Made by a program: the position numbers and the translations under genes. Below the pieces are notes generated by a model that was not told the DNA's origin, ran no database searches, and saw only the letters and a list, made by a program, of their open reading frames with translations. A stretch of 64,000 nucleotides of DNA from Vreelandella rituensis (lineage in GTDB: Bacteria > Pseudomonadota > Gammaproteobacteria > Pseudomonadales > Halomonadaceae): the NCBI RefSeq assembly GCF_003336665.1, contig NZ_QPIJ01000003.1, positions 1-64,000 on the forward strand, in the 5' to 3' direction. Below, piece by piece: positions 46,674 to 56,107 of the stretch; within the stretch, counting starts at the first letter, position 1; the number at the start of each line of letters is the position of its first letter.

Positions 46674-47303
46674 TTAACCTTCTTGTTCAGCGACCTCGCC
46701 TTCCCTTCGCATCTCGGCCAGCTTGCCTTCCGTGATGGGTTTCTGCTCGGCATCGAGGATGCGTGACGCGCCCAGGTCGGCCACCGTATGGGTGAAGGCA
46801 ATCAGATCATCGGGATGACGGGAAACTTTTCGTGCATTTAGAAAGCGAATCAGGATGGAGATGCCTTTCACAGGCGCGTGCTCACCTTCTTTATGGATCG
46901 GCGGCAGCAAGCCAGGAGAAGTGGCATTGGCCACCATCAGCGGGTAACCCTGGGGTCCAGGGGGTAGATGGAATGCCCCGAGGTCAGCTTCGTAAAAAGC
47001 GTTGCGTTCAGCCAGGAGCGCGCCCAAAGCGGCATTAATCTCATGGCTGGGCTCGTCAAAAACCACGAAAAGACATTGCTCCGTCTTCTTCTTGGGTTTG
47101 GCGTCTTTATGTTTTGAGGGCTGGCGCTCCTGGGTGGGCGCCACCGCCTGTTGCTTGTTTTTCGTGGGCGTTTCGGTGGTGGCGTTAGGCGCCGACTGGC
47201 GAGAAGGCTTAATCACTATTTTGTAGAGCAGAATAGCCGTCACAAGCCCTAAAATCACCGATAATCCACCAAGAATAACGGGCAGCAGCATTTCATCCGG
47301 CAT
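46674..47303 (-). CDS. Short ZipA-domain-like membrane protein
   Basis: 209 residues from ATG 47303, which has AGGAG close upstream; a longer start at 47345 is less likely. One N-terminal helix (LLPVILGGLSVILGLVTAIL), then a Pro/Gln/Lys-rich linker (~residues 30-75), then a domain beginning LFVVFDEPSHEINAALGALL and containing VKGISILIRFL, DLIAFTHTVADLGASRILD and EQKPIT. That order of helix, basic/Pro linker and globular domain, and the end motifs, resemble ZipA and its FtsZ-binding domain. True ZipA is usually longer and lies beside ligA; this gene has neither feature. Call is by eye and tentative. Confidence 0.5.
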   Translation of the reverse strand: MPDEMLLPVILGGLSVILGLVTAILLYKIVIKPSRQSAPNATTETPTKNKQQAVAPTQERQPSKHKDAKPKKKTEQCLFVVFDEPSHEINAALGALLAERNAFYEADLGAFHLPPGPQGYPLMVANATSPGLLPPIHKEGEHAPVKGISILIRFLNARKVSRHPDDLIAFTHTVADLGASRILDAEQKPITEGKLAEMRREGEVAEQEG

Positions 47304-47398
47304 ATTATCTCCTGTTTTTGTTTTCCCACCGCTATTGGTTTCCATTGCTACAACCTGGATTTTACCGGTGTTTTGTTTTCAAGTCGCATAGCTGGTTA

Positions 47399-50300
47399 TC
47401 AATTCGACGCTGCCCGCGCCGGTTTTAGCGCCAACCTTTCGCGGCCATGCTCTAGCCATGAAAGCAGAACGGGCGTCACCAATAGCACCAGCAGCGTAGA
47501 ACCACCCAGGCCAAAGGCGATAGAGGTCGCCATGGGAATCAAGAACTGCGCTTGCAGCGACGTTTCAAACAACAAGGGCAAGAGTCCACCAATGGTTGTC
47601 AGTGAGGTTAACAGCACCGCTCGTACTCGCTGCACCACCGCTTCATTGAGTGCGACATCAATCGCCAACCCCTGTTTGCGCTGCTGACGATAAAAGCTGA
47701 CCAATATGATGGCGTTATTCACCACAATGCCCGACAGCCCAAACAAGCCGAATAGCGACAAGATGGTGAGATCGATGCCCAGCGCCCAGTGTCCAAGCAA
47801 CGCCCCTACAAGTGAGAAGGGAATGATTGCCATGACGATCAATGGCAGACTCCAGGACGCGAACACCCAGGTTAGAACACCATACATCAATCCCAGACCA
47901 ATCAATAAACCGGTACGCATGTCCGCCAACGTTTCTCGTTGGTCAGCGGCTCGTCCCTCAAAGCTATAATTCAGGAAATGCTCACGCTCCAAGTTTGGCA
48001 ATAGCTCTGCTGAAAGACTTTCCAGCACCTGCTCTGCCGAGGTGACCTGACTATTGATCTCTGCGGTTACTTCCACGGCCAGCTGACCGTCAGCATGACG
48101 CAAGGTTTCAAAGCCTTGACGATATTCCAAGTCCATCACTTGGGAAAGCGGCACCTGACGGCCATCCGGCAAGGTTATTGCCAGACGTGAGAGGGTTGTC
48201 AAACGCTCGCGCTGCGCCCGAGGCAGTTGCACTCTTACCTCTATTTCGTCGGCACCGGACTGATGGACTTGTACCACTTGGCCATCGAAGGCGGTGCGCA
48301 ACTGACTCCCCAGCGCATCAGTGGTCAGGCCCAACACCTGGCCAAACGCATTAACCCGGTAGATCAACTGCTCGCGCCCCCATGGCATGTCGTCTTGCGT
48401 ACTGATCACCCCTGGTAAGCCTGCCATTGCTTGCCCTAGGGTATCGGCAGCGCGTCGCAGTGCTTCAGCGTCTTCACCCGTCAGTCGCACGTTGACATCA
48501 CGTCCCGGTGGGCCAGCGGCACGCTCGTTAATATTGAGGCTATCGATGCCCGCCGGCTGTTGTATACGCTCGCGCCAGGCGCGAATAAAGGCGGCATTGC
48601 GCACGGCGCGAGCATCTGGGGAAATCAGCTCCACCATCAACGACCCGACCTCATCACCCGTGCGCCCAGGCGAGCCACCTTCCTGGGTAGCGCCATAACG
48701 GGATACTGCGACCCGCACTAGCCCTCCGCCCATGGCCTGATCCGTCTCTTCCAGCGTCGACTGCAGATGATCGACAAAATCAGCCACACGCGTACGGTCG
48801 GTACCTGCGACGAAACTGGCATTGGCATACACCACGCTAGACTCAGGCGATGGGAAAAAATTGAAGCCCAGCCGACCACCGGCCAGAAGCCCGGCGGTGA
48901 CCAGCGTGATCGCCAAGGCACTGGCGAGAGTGACGCCACGGTAGCGCAGTGTCAGCGCGGAGAAACGCCGGAACGGCCCTTCGCGAAAGTCATCAAAGCG
49001 CGTTTCGAAACGTTCACGTAGCCGCGTGATGCCACGGACAGGCCGCTTATGTTTTTCTCTTGGCACAAAGGCGTTGCGCAGGTGCGCGGGCAGCACGACA
49101 AAGCACTCCAGCAGCGATGCGATCAGGACACAGATCATGATGACCGGAATATCTCCCAGGATATTGCCGATCACCCCACCCACCATCAACAGGGGCATGA
49201 AGGCGGCGACCGTAGTGAGTGATGATGCCACCACTGGCCATAACATGCGCCGCGCCGCGCCGGCCGAGGCATACTGAGGCTCCTCGCCCATGCGGTGATG
49301 AGCGTCAGCGTCTTCCCCGACGACAATGGCATCGTCGACGATCACGCCTAGCGCCATGATCAAGGCAAACAACGACAGCATATTGATCGAACCGCCAATG
49401 CCCCAGAAAACGCCCAAGGACGCGAGAAAAGCCGTGGGAATGCCGATGGCCACCCATAGCGCCACGCGCGCTGGAAGAAAGAAATAGAGAAGGATAATCA
49501 CCAAGAGCAGGCCGGTCGCACCGTTGCCCAGTAGCAACGAGATGCGCTCATCGATTAATTGCCAGGACTCATCGTAAACCTCAAGCCCAACGTTAGATGG
49601 CAGGATTGGACGAACTTCTTCCAGCCAAGCGTCCAACGTTCGAGCCGCTTCCAGTGAGTCGCCTGTCTCGGCGCGCTGCAAAATCAGCTCGGCCGCTGGC
49701 TGACCGCGATAGGCGAGTTCGACCTGCCTCTCGCGCGGCTCCTGGTGAATCGTGGCAATATCACCCAGACGTAGCTGCACTCGGTCACTACTGAGAACCG
49801 TCATGTCCTCGAAGGCTAGGGCGTCACGGTGTTGCTCGAGTGAGCGCAACTCTCTCGTACTGTCCTGCTGGCCCAGCAATCCTGCCGGTAAATCGCGTGA
49901 CATCTTCTGGACCCGAGCGGCAATTTCTTCCAGTGAGAGCCCCAGTTCCTGCAATCGCTCGGATGGTACTTCAATACTGATCTGCTGCGCAGGAAGACCG
50001 GTAATTTCTACTCGATCTATACCCTTCATCAACAGCTCGTCTTCAAAACGCTGAGTTAACTGGCGCAGCTCATGGGGCGCCAGATCTCCGTGTACTATTA
50101 ACCGCGCCACCGGTTCATAGCGCGCCTGGCGCGAAACCTCCGGCGCTTCAGCAGCTGCGGGTAAGTTAGTGAAGCTGTCGACCTGCTGGCGAACCTCATC
50201 AAGCGTCAACACCGGGTCGCTGTCTTCCACGAATTCGAGGGTAATGTTGGCAATGCCCTGAGCCGAAGTCGATGTCATGCGCTTCAAGTCATCGAGACTG

Positions 50301-50527
50301 CGAAGCTTCTGCTCAAGAGGATTGGTAATGCCCTGTTCTATGTCTTCAGCAGAGGCCCCGCTCCACACCACACGCACAGTGACCACATCAAGGGCGAAGG
50401 TAGGGAAAAACTGGATGTTCATGCGTGCGATGCCTAAGGCGCCGCCTAACAACATCACCAGCATCACCAGGTTGGCCGCCACCTTATGGTGGACAAAAAA
50501 ATTAATCAGGCCTCTACGTTTGTTCAT
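47399..50527 (-). CDS. RND efflux transporter permease
   Basis: 1042 residues, an AcrB/MdtB-type inner-membrane pump. Twelve helices with two large periplasmic loops. Residues FFVHHKVAANLVMLVMLLGG form the first helix and ALGVIVDDAIVVGEDADAHH the fourth, with the paired Asp needed for proton coupling. It overlaps the adaptor gene (ATGA at 50524-50527). No TolC-like outer-membrane gene or regulator beside it, so the substrate is unknown. TM10-type and last helices end at residue ~1035. Confidence 0.92.
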   Translation of the reverse strand: MNKRRGLINFFVHHKVAANLVMLVMLLGGALGIARMNIQFFPTFALDVVTVRVVWSGASAEDIEQGITNPLEQKLRSLDDLKRMTSTSAQGIANITLEFVEDSDPVLTLDEVRQQVDSFTNLPAAAEAPEVSRQARYEPVARLIVHGDLAPHELRQLTQRFEDELLMKGIDRVEITGLPAQQISIEVPSERLQELGLSLEEIAARVQKMSRDLPAGLLGQQDSTRELRSLEQHRDALAFEDMTVLSSDRVQLRLGDIATIHQEPRERQVELAYRGQPAAELILQRAETGDSLEAARTLDAWLEEVRPILPSNVGLEVYDESWQLIDERISLLLGNGATGLLLVIILLYFFLPARVALWVAIGIPTAFLASLGVFWGIGGSINMLSLFALIMALGVIVDDAIVVGEDADAHHRMGEEPQYASAGAARRMLWPVVASSLTTVAAFMPLLMVGGVIGNILGDIPVIMICVLIASLLECFVVLPAHLRNAFVPREKHKRPVRGITRLRERFETRFDDFREGPFRRFSALTLRYRGVTLASALAITLVTAGLLAGGRLGFNFFPSPESSVVYANASFVAGTDRTRVADFVDHLQSTLEETDQAMGGGLVRVAVSRYGATQEGGSPGRTGDEVGSLMVELISPDARAVRNAAFIRAWRERIQQPAGIDSLNINERAAGPPGRDVNVRLTGEDAEALRRAADTLGQAMAGLPGVISTQDDMPWGREQLIYRVNAFGQVLGLTTDALGSQLRTAFDGQVVQVHQSGADEIEVRVQLPRAQRERLTTLSRLAITLPDGRQVPLSQVMDLEYRQGFETLRHADGQLAVEVTAEINSQVTSAEQVLESLSAELLPNLEREHFLNYSFEGRAADQRETLADMRTGLLIGLGLMYGVLTWVFASWSLPLIVMAIIPFSLVGALLGHWALGIDLTILSLFGLFGLSGIVVNNAIILVSFYRQQRKQGLAIDVALNEAVVQRVRAVLLTSLTTIGGLLPLLFETSLQAQFLIPMATSIAFGLGGSTLLVLLVTPVLLSWLEHGRERLALKPARAASN

Positions 50528-51771
50528 GGGTTTATCCCTTTGCCCACCAGCCCATCAGTCACCTCGACACGCAATCCCTGCATGGCATTGGGCAAATGGG
50601 TTGCCATCACTCGGTCACCCTCATTTAATTCTTCAGCACGCACCAAGAGCCAACGCTCACCTTCATCCTTCTGGATTTCTCCCAGGCGCTCAACGTGCTG
50701 GCGCTCAAGTCGATTATCACCATTAATGCGGTAGAGCAAGTTGGGGCCGTGCAGAGCGGCGTAGGGAACCGCCAGCGCATTGGCTACTGCAGGGCGCTCT
50801 AGCTGCACTGTCACCATGGAGCCAGGGCGTAGCCCATGAGCTTGGCTTTCTAGCGAGAAGATTGCCTCGGTGCCAGTCGGGTCGCTCTCTCCCGCTAAAC
50901 GTTCAAGGACGAAACGCTGCTCGCTCCTCTCGGCTATGGCCAGTAACGGTGTGCCTTGCGTCAGATGCTCTTCAATTTCCGCTCGAAAGCGCTGGGGGAT
51001 GCGAGCGCGCATTTCCAAGCCGTCAATTGGATAAAGTGACAATAAGGGCGCACGGGCGGCCACATGATCACCGGGCGCTACTTGTACACGAGTGACTCTA
51101 CCCTCGAAGGGTGCATGAACACGCCCGCGTTCCAGGTCGCGTTGCGCTGTCGCCAGCATCACCTGAGTGCGTGCCAGACGCGCTTCCAGACTTGCCAGAC
51201 GCGAGGGAAACTCGGCGACCGCACTTTCACGGCTGGTCACATTCAATTGAGCGCGCGCAACATTGTCTCGTGCCACGTCAAGATCGGCTTGAGAAGTAAG
51301 GTTTCGCGCCACCAACGCCCGGTTACGTTCCAGCTGACGAGTGGCACTTGCAAGGATTTCACGCTCTCGGGCTAATACCTGGCGATCGTTGTCATGGCGG
51401 ATGTGCTCATTCTCTAACTGGGCCTCAAGATCCGCCACCTCTGCTTCGGCCTGGCGTAGCGGTGGAAAAAGATCAGCATCGTCAAGCGCCACCAGTAATT
51501 CACCTTCATGGACTCGCTGCCCGTCACTGACCGGGCGAGCAGCCACCCGGGCTTCTATAGGCGCCACTAAATTGATCATCTCGGGTGCCATCACTTCGCC
51601 AAATAGCGGCAGCAACGGGACATGCTCGACGAGCGATACTGACAACGCCTCTACAGGCCAGCTGCGCTCCTGAGCCACCGCCGGGGCAGGCTCAGGGCGC
51701 GTCAAACGCAAAGCCATAAAGCCGACGATGCCGAGGGCCAGGATCACCACAGGTATTAAACGCTTAAGCAT
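50524..51771 (-). CDS. RND periplasmic adaptor (membrane fusion protein)
   Basis: 415 residues from ATG 51771 (MLKRLIPVVILALGIVGFMA); the frame extends to 51954 without a start site. Single N-terminal membrane anchor, no lipobox. The lipoyl-like half-domains flank a long coiled-coil (QAEAEVADLEAQLENEHIRH...LERNRALVARNLTSQADLDV), then GRVHAPFEGRVTRVQVAPGD. It links the RND pump to an outer-membrane channel. Confidence 0.9.
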   Translation of the reverse strand: MLKRLIPVVILALGIVGFMALRLTRPEPAPAVAQERSWPVEALSVSLVEHVPLLPLFGEVMAPEMINLVAPIEARVAARPVSDGQRVHEGELLVALDDADLFPPLRQAEAEVADLEAQLENEHIRHDNDRQVLAREREILASATRQLERNRALVARNLTSQADLDVARDNVARAQLNVTSRESAVAEFPSRLASLEARLARTQVMLATAQRDLERGRVHAPFEGRVTRVQVAPGDHVAARAPLLSLYPIDGLEMRARIPQRFRAEIEEHLTQGTPLLAIAERSEQRFVLERLAGESDPTGTEAIFSLESQAHGLRPGSMVTVQLERPAVANALAVPYAALHGPNLLYRINGDNRLERQHVERLGEIQKDEGERWLLVRAEELNEGDRVMATHLPNAMQGLRVEVTDGLVGKGINP

Positions 51772-51805
51772 AAGGATATCTGCATAGGGAATAAAACAGC
51801 GGCCA

Positions 51806-51967
51806 CTATACCTTGCCAAAGCATTTAGGCGAATTGGCTGCCCCCGGTGGTGCGGCAACATAACGCAGCAATTCTCGGTACGACGGTTCAAGCTCCATGG
51901 CGCATTCTTTCGGCAGGCACACTGGAAGCCTGAAGCGCGAACGCTTGAAAGCACGTCGTGAAAGCAC
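51806..51967 (-). CDS. Possible small protein upstream of RND operon
   Basis: A 53-codon minus frame (GTG 51967, TAG 51806) reading LSRRAFKRSRFRLPVCLPKE, then CAMELEPSYRELLRYVAAPP and ending CFGKV. It has three cysteines and a basic N-terminus and looks protein-like rather than random. It ends 34 nt before the adaptor start, so it could be a leader or lie in the same operon. There is no good ribosome site and I recognise no family. Low confidence. The rest of the ~300-bp gap has no gene. Confidence 0.3.
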   Translation of the reverse strand: MLSRRAFKRSRFRLPVCLPKECAMELEPSYRELLRYVAAPPGAANSPKCFGKV

Positions 51968-52043
51968 CTTTTAAAGCAGCCAACTTCGTTGCTTTCTTGC
52001 GCCCTGCTTCTTACTTCACAGTTTGTATAATTGGTATTTTATT

Positions 52044-52069
52044 AAAAAACGCGCGGCTTAGCCGCTGCG
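52044..52069 (-). terminator. Rho-independent terminator of L,D-transpeptidase gene
   Basis: On the minus strand CGCAGCGGC, loop TAA, GCCGCGCG followed by TTTTTT. One bulged base in the lower stem. It lies just beyond the stop at 52075. Confidence 0.8.
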
Positions 52070-52074
52070 TGCTG

Positions 52075-53127
52075 TCACTCCATTCGCGTTAAAAAATCTT
52101 TCAGCATTCCTGACCCATCAGTTGGTTCATCACCGCTTCCATTAGGCATTTTATATAATGACGATAACAATTTTAATTGATCATCCGGCTGCTCAAAAAG
52201 TTCGCCTAATCGTTCGTCATCGAGTTTATCCAAAGTGCCCTCTACAACAAGTGATTGCGAAACAAGCATTTCCTTTAATGTTTCAGTCATTGACTCATCA
52301 TTAGCAAATGTCTTGAAGACTTGCACATAAGCAGCACCTTCTTCGTCTGCACCGACTTTAATCGGTTGATCGATAATATTGACCTGGGTGCCGCTGGGTA
52401 TGTCATCAAATATCGACCCAATATCTTCAGGGTACATCCGAATGCAGCCGCGACTGGCGCGCATACCGATACCGTCAGGCTGGTTTGTGCCATGAATCAG
52501 GTATCCTGGAATATCCAACAAAATTGCGTGCTCACCTAGGGGATTATCAGGTCCTGGGGGGACAACAGCCGGGGCAGGATCTCCGCGCTCAGCGGCCTCC
52601 TGGCGCATTGATTGCGGCGGATACCACGCCGGCTGCTCTAACCGAATGGTCGTTTCAGTGATCCCAAGCGGCGTATTATAGCCTTCGCGGCCAATTCCAA
52701 TCGGATACGTTTCTATCCGCGGCGCCTCCCCTTCCCCTACCTCAGGGTAATAGTAAAGCCTAAGTTCGGCGACGTTAATCACAATGCCTGTTCGCGCTAC
52801 GTTAGGTAAAATATGGCGTCTTGGAATCGTGACCGCGACGCCTTCACCTGGCATCCAGATACTCACCTCAGGGTTCGCGGAGCGTATCTCCTCATAACCA
52901 ACGTTATGCGTGCGGGCAATATCGATCAGCGTATCTTCTTTATTGGCTGTCACTTGATAATTCTGTCCTACAAGGTCACCTTTGGCCGGAATCACATGGT
53001 GGTTTTCAGGTATGGCGTCCACGTCTGCATATCCCACTAACGGCCACATACATGCTCCTAACGCCACTGCAGTACGCACTGATATCACACTGTTTCTTAA
53101 ACCCGAAACCACTAAGTTACCATTCAT
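52075..53127 (-). CDS. L,D-transpeptidase with LysM domain (ErfK/YbiS type)
   Basis: 350 residues from ATG 53127; a TTG at 53139 is also in frame. Signal peptide (ISVRTAVALGACMWPLVGYA), then a LysM domain (NYQVTANKEDTLIDIARTHN), then the YkuD catalytic domain with LRLYYYPEVG, IHGTNQPDGIGMRASRGCIR and the Cys in SRGCIRM. It attaches Braun lipoprotein or forms 3-3 crosslinks in peptidoglycan. This gene is more AT-rich than its neighbours, particularly at the C-terminal end. A large C-terminal extension (~residues 265-350) has no known domain. Confidence 0.9.
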   Translation of the reverse strand: MNGNLVVSGLRNSVISVRTAVALGACMWPLVGYADVDAIPENHHVIPAKGDLVGQNYQVTANKEDTLIDIARTHNVGYEEIRSANPEVSIWMPGEGVAVTIPRRHILPNVARTGIVINVAELRLYYYPEVGEGEAPRIETYPIGIGREGYNTPLGITETTIRLEQPAWYPPQSMRQEAAERGDPAPAVVPPGPDNPLGEHAILLDIPGYLIHGTNQPDGIGMRASRGCIRMYPEDIGSIFDDIPSGTQVNIIDQPIKVGADEEGAAYVQVFKTFANDESMTETLKEMLVSQSLVVEGTLDKLDDERLGELFEQPDDQLKLLSSLYKMPNGSGDEPTDGSGMLKDFLTRME

Positions 53128-53331
53128 AACAATACTCAATTTTAAGCTTTAATTTATTTAGCGACAGGTCGATGACGCGCCCATAAGACCAGAAAAACGC
53201 CAGTCGAACCCCATCAGAATAACGATATTTATTTTATGAATATACCTTCGAGGCCGAGATAGCAAGGGAGGTTCATTTTCAGCTCATCCCCATGGTCCAA
53301 CCTAGCCGGCATCAAATCAGGAGTGATGGAA

Positions 53332-55230
53332 ATGCGACCAAAAACGCGGCCAATGCAAGGGGTCATGCGATCGAGGCTCGTGCGGTGGGTACTGATGCTG
53401 GCTATGCTCAGCATTGCCACATTGGCCACCGCCCAGAGTCCCTTCGGGCAGCAGGGGGATTTTCTTCCCCCGGATCAGGCCTTCAAGCCAACGCTGGCTC
53501 AGGATGGCAATGAACTGGCGATCGATTGGCAAATCGAACCCGGTTACTACCTCTACCGCCACAGTTTCTCTGCCGAAGCGGGAGGCCGCGAGCTATCGCT
53601 GGACATGCCCGATGGGGAGACCATCGAGGACGAGTACTTCGGTCGCTCCGAGGTCTACCGGCAGGCGTTGAACATGACCACTCGCCCCGGTGACGCCGAC
53701 ACGATAACCCTCCACTGGCAGGGGTGCGCCGACGCCGGGCTTTGCTATCCGCCGCAGCAGCGGACCTTCGACCTGGCACCCGCTGCGGCCGGCGCATCGG
53801 TAACCAACGTACCCTCCGATACCACGAACACGTCCCCCACCGCGACATCAAGTCCCGCTTCCGATTCAAGAGCGGAGATGGCGGAAGATCAGCAACTGGC
53901 GGCGCAACTGGCTGGCGCTAACTGGGTCTGGGCGCTGGTTGCTTTCTTCGGGATGGGCCTGCTTCTGACATTCACGCCCTGCGTGCTGCCGATGATCCCG
54001 ATTCTGTCTAGCCTGATCGTCGGTCAGCGCAAGGCAGGAGAGAGTCACCGAACGACTGGTTTCGTGCTGTCTACCGCCTTCGTTCTGCCCATGGCCGCCA
54101 CCTACGCGATACTCGGTGTTGCCGCCGCCATGGCCGGCGCCAACCTGCAGATACTGTTCCAGAACGCTTGGTTCATCGGCCTGTTTTCGCTGCTTTTCAT
54201 TGTTCTCGCACTGGCCATGTTCGGCCTGTTCGAACTGGAGCTACCGAGAATGCTCCGGCAGCGTCTGGATGCCAGGATGGTGCGTCAACGCGGCGGACGC
54301 TTGAAAGGGGCCGCCGGGATGGGCGTGCTCTCCGCTCTGCTGGTGGGTCCCTGCATGACCGCACCGCTGGCGGGGGCGCTACTGTTCATCGCCGAAAGCG
54401 GTAATCCCTGGTTGGGTGGTGCGGCGCTGCTATCGCTCGGCCTCGGGATGGGCGCACCGCTGATCCTGATCTGCACCATGGGTAGTCGCCTGCTGCCCAA
54501 GCCGGGTGCCTGGATGATTCGCGTTAGAGCCTTTTTCGGTTTCGTTCTGCTGGGGATGGCGATCTGGTTCGTCGCCCGCGTGGTGCCGGATGCCATCGTC
54601 CTCGGCCTTTGGGGCGCTCTGGGGCTGGGCTTTGCCGTTTCGCTTCATGCCTTGGCACGGAGCGCCAACGCCTCGAGCGTGGTGCCCCAGGTAGCAACCG
54701 CCAGCGCAGCGATCATCGGCCTGTGGAGTTCGTTGATACTGATCGGTGCCGCCGGTGGTGCCAATGATCCGTGGCGCCCGCTGGCAGTTTACTCACCGGC
54801 GGGCGATTCCTCGACGGCATCGGCCGCCAGCCAGCCACTCGCGTTCGATGAAGTCGATGACCTGGCAATGCTCGACGCACGTATCGCGCAGACCGTTGGA
54901 AGTCACCGGATGACGCTCGTCGAATTCACGGCTGACTGGTGCATCTCCTGCAAGGTGATCGAGCAGGAAGTCTTTACCGACCCGACCGTCCAGGCCGAGC
55001 TGCAGGATGTACAACGACTGAGCATTGATGTCACCGACTATGATGCTCATGACCAGGCCATCATGCAGCACTTCGGTGTCGTCGGCCCGCCGACGCTGAT
55101 GTGGTTCGGCCCCGACGGGGACGAACGTCGTAGTGCACGTATCATCGGCGAACTGAACGCCGAAACCTTTCTCGACCGCTTCGATCAGGCTAAACGAGCG
55201 GGCAAAGACACAACCGGGAGCAGCCCATGA
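53332..55230 (+). CDS. dsbD: Thiol:disulfide interchange protein DsbD
   Basis: 632 residues from ATG 53332 with AGGAG 8 nt upstream; earlier GTG/ATG codons are too close to the site. Signal peptide ending TAQ. The alpha domain has GCADAGLCYPP (both Cys). The membrane domain has FTPCVLPMIPILSSL and VGPCMTAPLAGAL (Cys pair). The gamma domain has FTADWCISCKVIEQEVF. All three Cys pairs are present. DsbD carries electrons from cytoplasmic thioredoxin to the periplasm. It leads a three-gene operon and overlaps the next gene by 4 nt. Confidence 0.94.
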   Translation: MRPKTRPMQGVMRSRLVRWVLMLAMLSIATLATAQSPFGQQGDFLPPDQAFKPTLAQDGNELAIDWQIEPGYYLYRHSFSAEAGGRELSLDMPDGETIEDEYFGRSEVYRQALNMTTRPGDADTITLHWQGCADAGLCYPPQQRTFDLAPAAAGASVTNVPSDTTNTSPTATSSPASDSRAEMAEDQQLAAQLAGANWVWALVAFFGMGLLLTFTPCVLPMIPILSSLIVGQRKAGESHRTTGFVLSTAFVLPMAATYAILGVAAAMAGANLQILFQNAWFIGLFSLLFIVLALAMFGLFELELPRMLRQRLDARMVRQRGGRLKGAAGMGVLSALLVGPCMTAPLAGALLFIAESGNPWLGGAALLSLGLGMGAPLILICTMGSRLLPKPGAWMIRVRAFFGFVLLGMAIWFVARVVPDAIVLGLWGALGLGFAVSLHALARSANASSVVPQVATASAAIIGLWSSLILIGAAGGANDPWRPLAVYSPAGDSSTASAASQPLAFDEVDDLAMLDARIAQTVGSHRMTLVEFTADWCISCKVIEQEVFTDPTVQAELQDVQRLSIDVTDYDAHDQAIMQHFGVVGPPTLMWFGPDGDERRSARIIGELNAETFLDRFDQAKRAGKDTTGSSP

Positions 55231-56051
55231 ATCCTCTGGATCGCAGCCTGGCCATCGGCCCGCTCGGCCTGAGTCTGGGACAGCTCTTGCTGGTTGTGTC
55301 GATGATCGTCGCGCTGATCGTCGGTGCCTGGCTAGGTCGCCGCCGACAGGTCAGTGTCGGCGATCGCTTGTTCAATGCCCTACTCATCGGTGTGGTCGGG
55401 GCGCGGGGCGTTTTTGTCGCCCGATACTGGGAGAGCTACGACACGTTTTGGTCCTGGCTGGACATCCGCGATGGCGGCTTCGAGCCGCTGGCCGGTCTTG
55501 CCATCGCCTCGCTCTATCTCGCCTGGCGGCTATGGCGCCACCCTCGCGAGAGGCGACCGCTCGGCATCGCCGTGGTATCAGGCGCTCTGGTCTGGTCGCT
55601 GACGGCGGGTGTGCTGGCACTGATGATTCCTCGAGGGGCGACCGTACCGTCGATACCGCTGGCCGTCCTCGATGGCTCGCAGGTGACCTTGCCCGTCGTG
55701 CTGCAAGACGCCGGCCGGCCCATGGTGATCAACCTCTGGGCCAGCTGGTGCCCCCCTTGCCGTCGCGAGATGCCGATACTCGAACAGGCCCAGCAGGAGC
55801 GGGACGACATAACGTTCGTGTTCGTCAATCAGGGCGAGAGCGTTGGCACAATCAATACCTTCATGCAGCGAGAGTCTCTCGCGCTTGATCACGTCTATCG
55901 CGACCCGAACATGGCCTTCGGCCAGGAAGTGGGAGCCATGGCCATGCCGACCACGCTCTATTACAACGCCGATGGCATGCTTATCGACACCCACTTCGGT
56001 GAGCTTTCTCGCGCCACGCTCGATCGCAGTCTCGAGCGTCTCGAACCATGA
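55227..56051 (+). CDS. Lgt-like membrane half fused to TlpA-type thioredoxin
   Basis: 274 residues. Residues ~1-140 hold four hydrophobic segments. The order GPLGLSLGQLLLVVSMIVAL, GRRRQVSVGDRLFNALLIGV and VGARGVFVARYWESY, then DGGFEPLAGL, resembles the first half of prolipoprotein diacylglyceryl transferase (Lgt), but its catalytic His/Arg residues are absent. Residues ~145-274 are a TlpA/thioredoxin domain with NLWASWCPPCRREMP and the cis-Pro region AMPTTLYYN. ATGA overlap with dsbD suggests it is a DsbD partner passing electrons to DsbG or another client. Confidence 0.8.
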   Translation: MNPLDRSLAIGPLGLSLGQLLLVVSMIVALIVGAWLGRRRQVSVGDRLFNALLIGVVGARGVFVARYWESYDTFWSWLDIRDGGFEPLAGLAIASLYLAWRLWRHPRERRPLGIAVVSGALVWSLTAGVLALMIPRGATVPSIPLAVLDGSQVTLPVVLQDAGRPMVINLWASWCPPCRREMPILEQAQQERDDITFVFVNQGESVGTINTFMQRESLALDHVYRDPNMAFGQEVGAMAMPTTLYYNADGMLIDTHFGELSRATLDRSLERLEP

Positions 56052-56092
56052 CCCTTCCAACCATGATCTTTTCAACCATTATCTTTCCAACC
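56044..56092 (+). repeat. 15-bp tandem repeat in the tlpA-dsbG junction
   Basis: Three degenerate units of 15 bp begin at 56044, 56059 and 56074 (AACCATGACCCTTCC, AACCATGATCTTTTC, AACCATTATCTTTCC) and a fourth starts at 56089. They span the tlpA stop and the space before dsbG. Each carries a CATG/CATT, so the number of possible ATG codons varies with copy number. Confidence 0.6.
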
Positions 56093-56107
56093 CCGGAAAC
56101 AACACCT

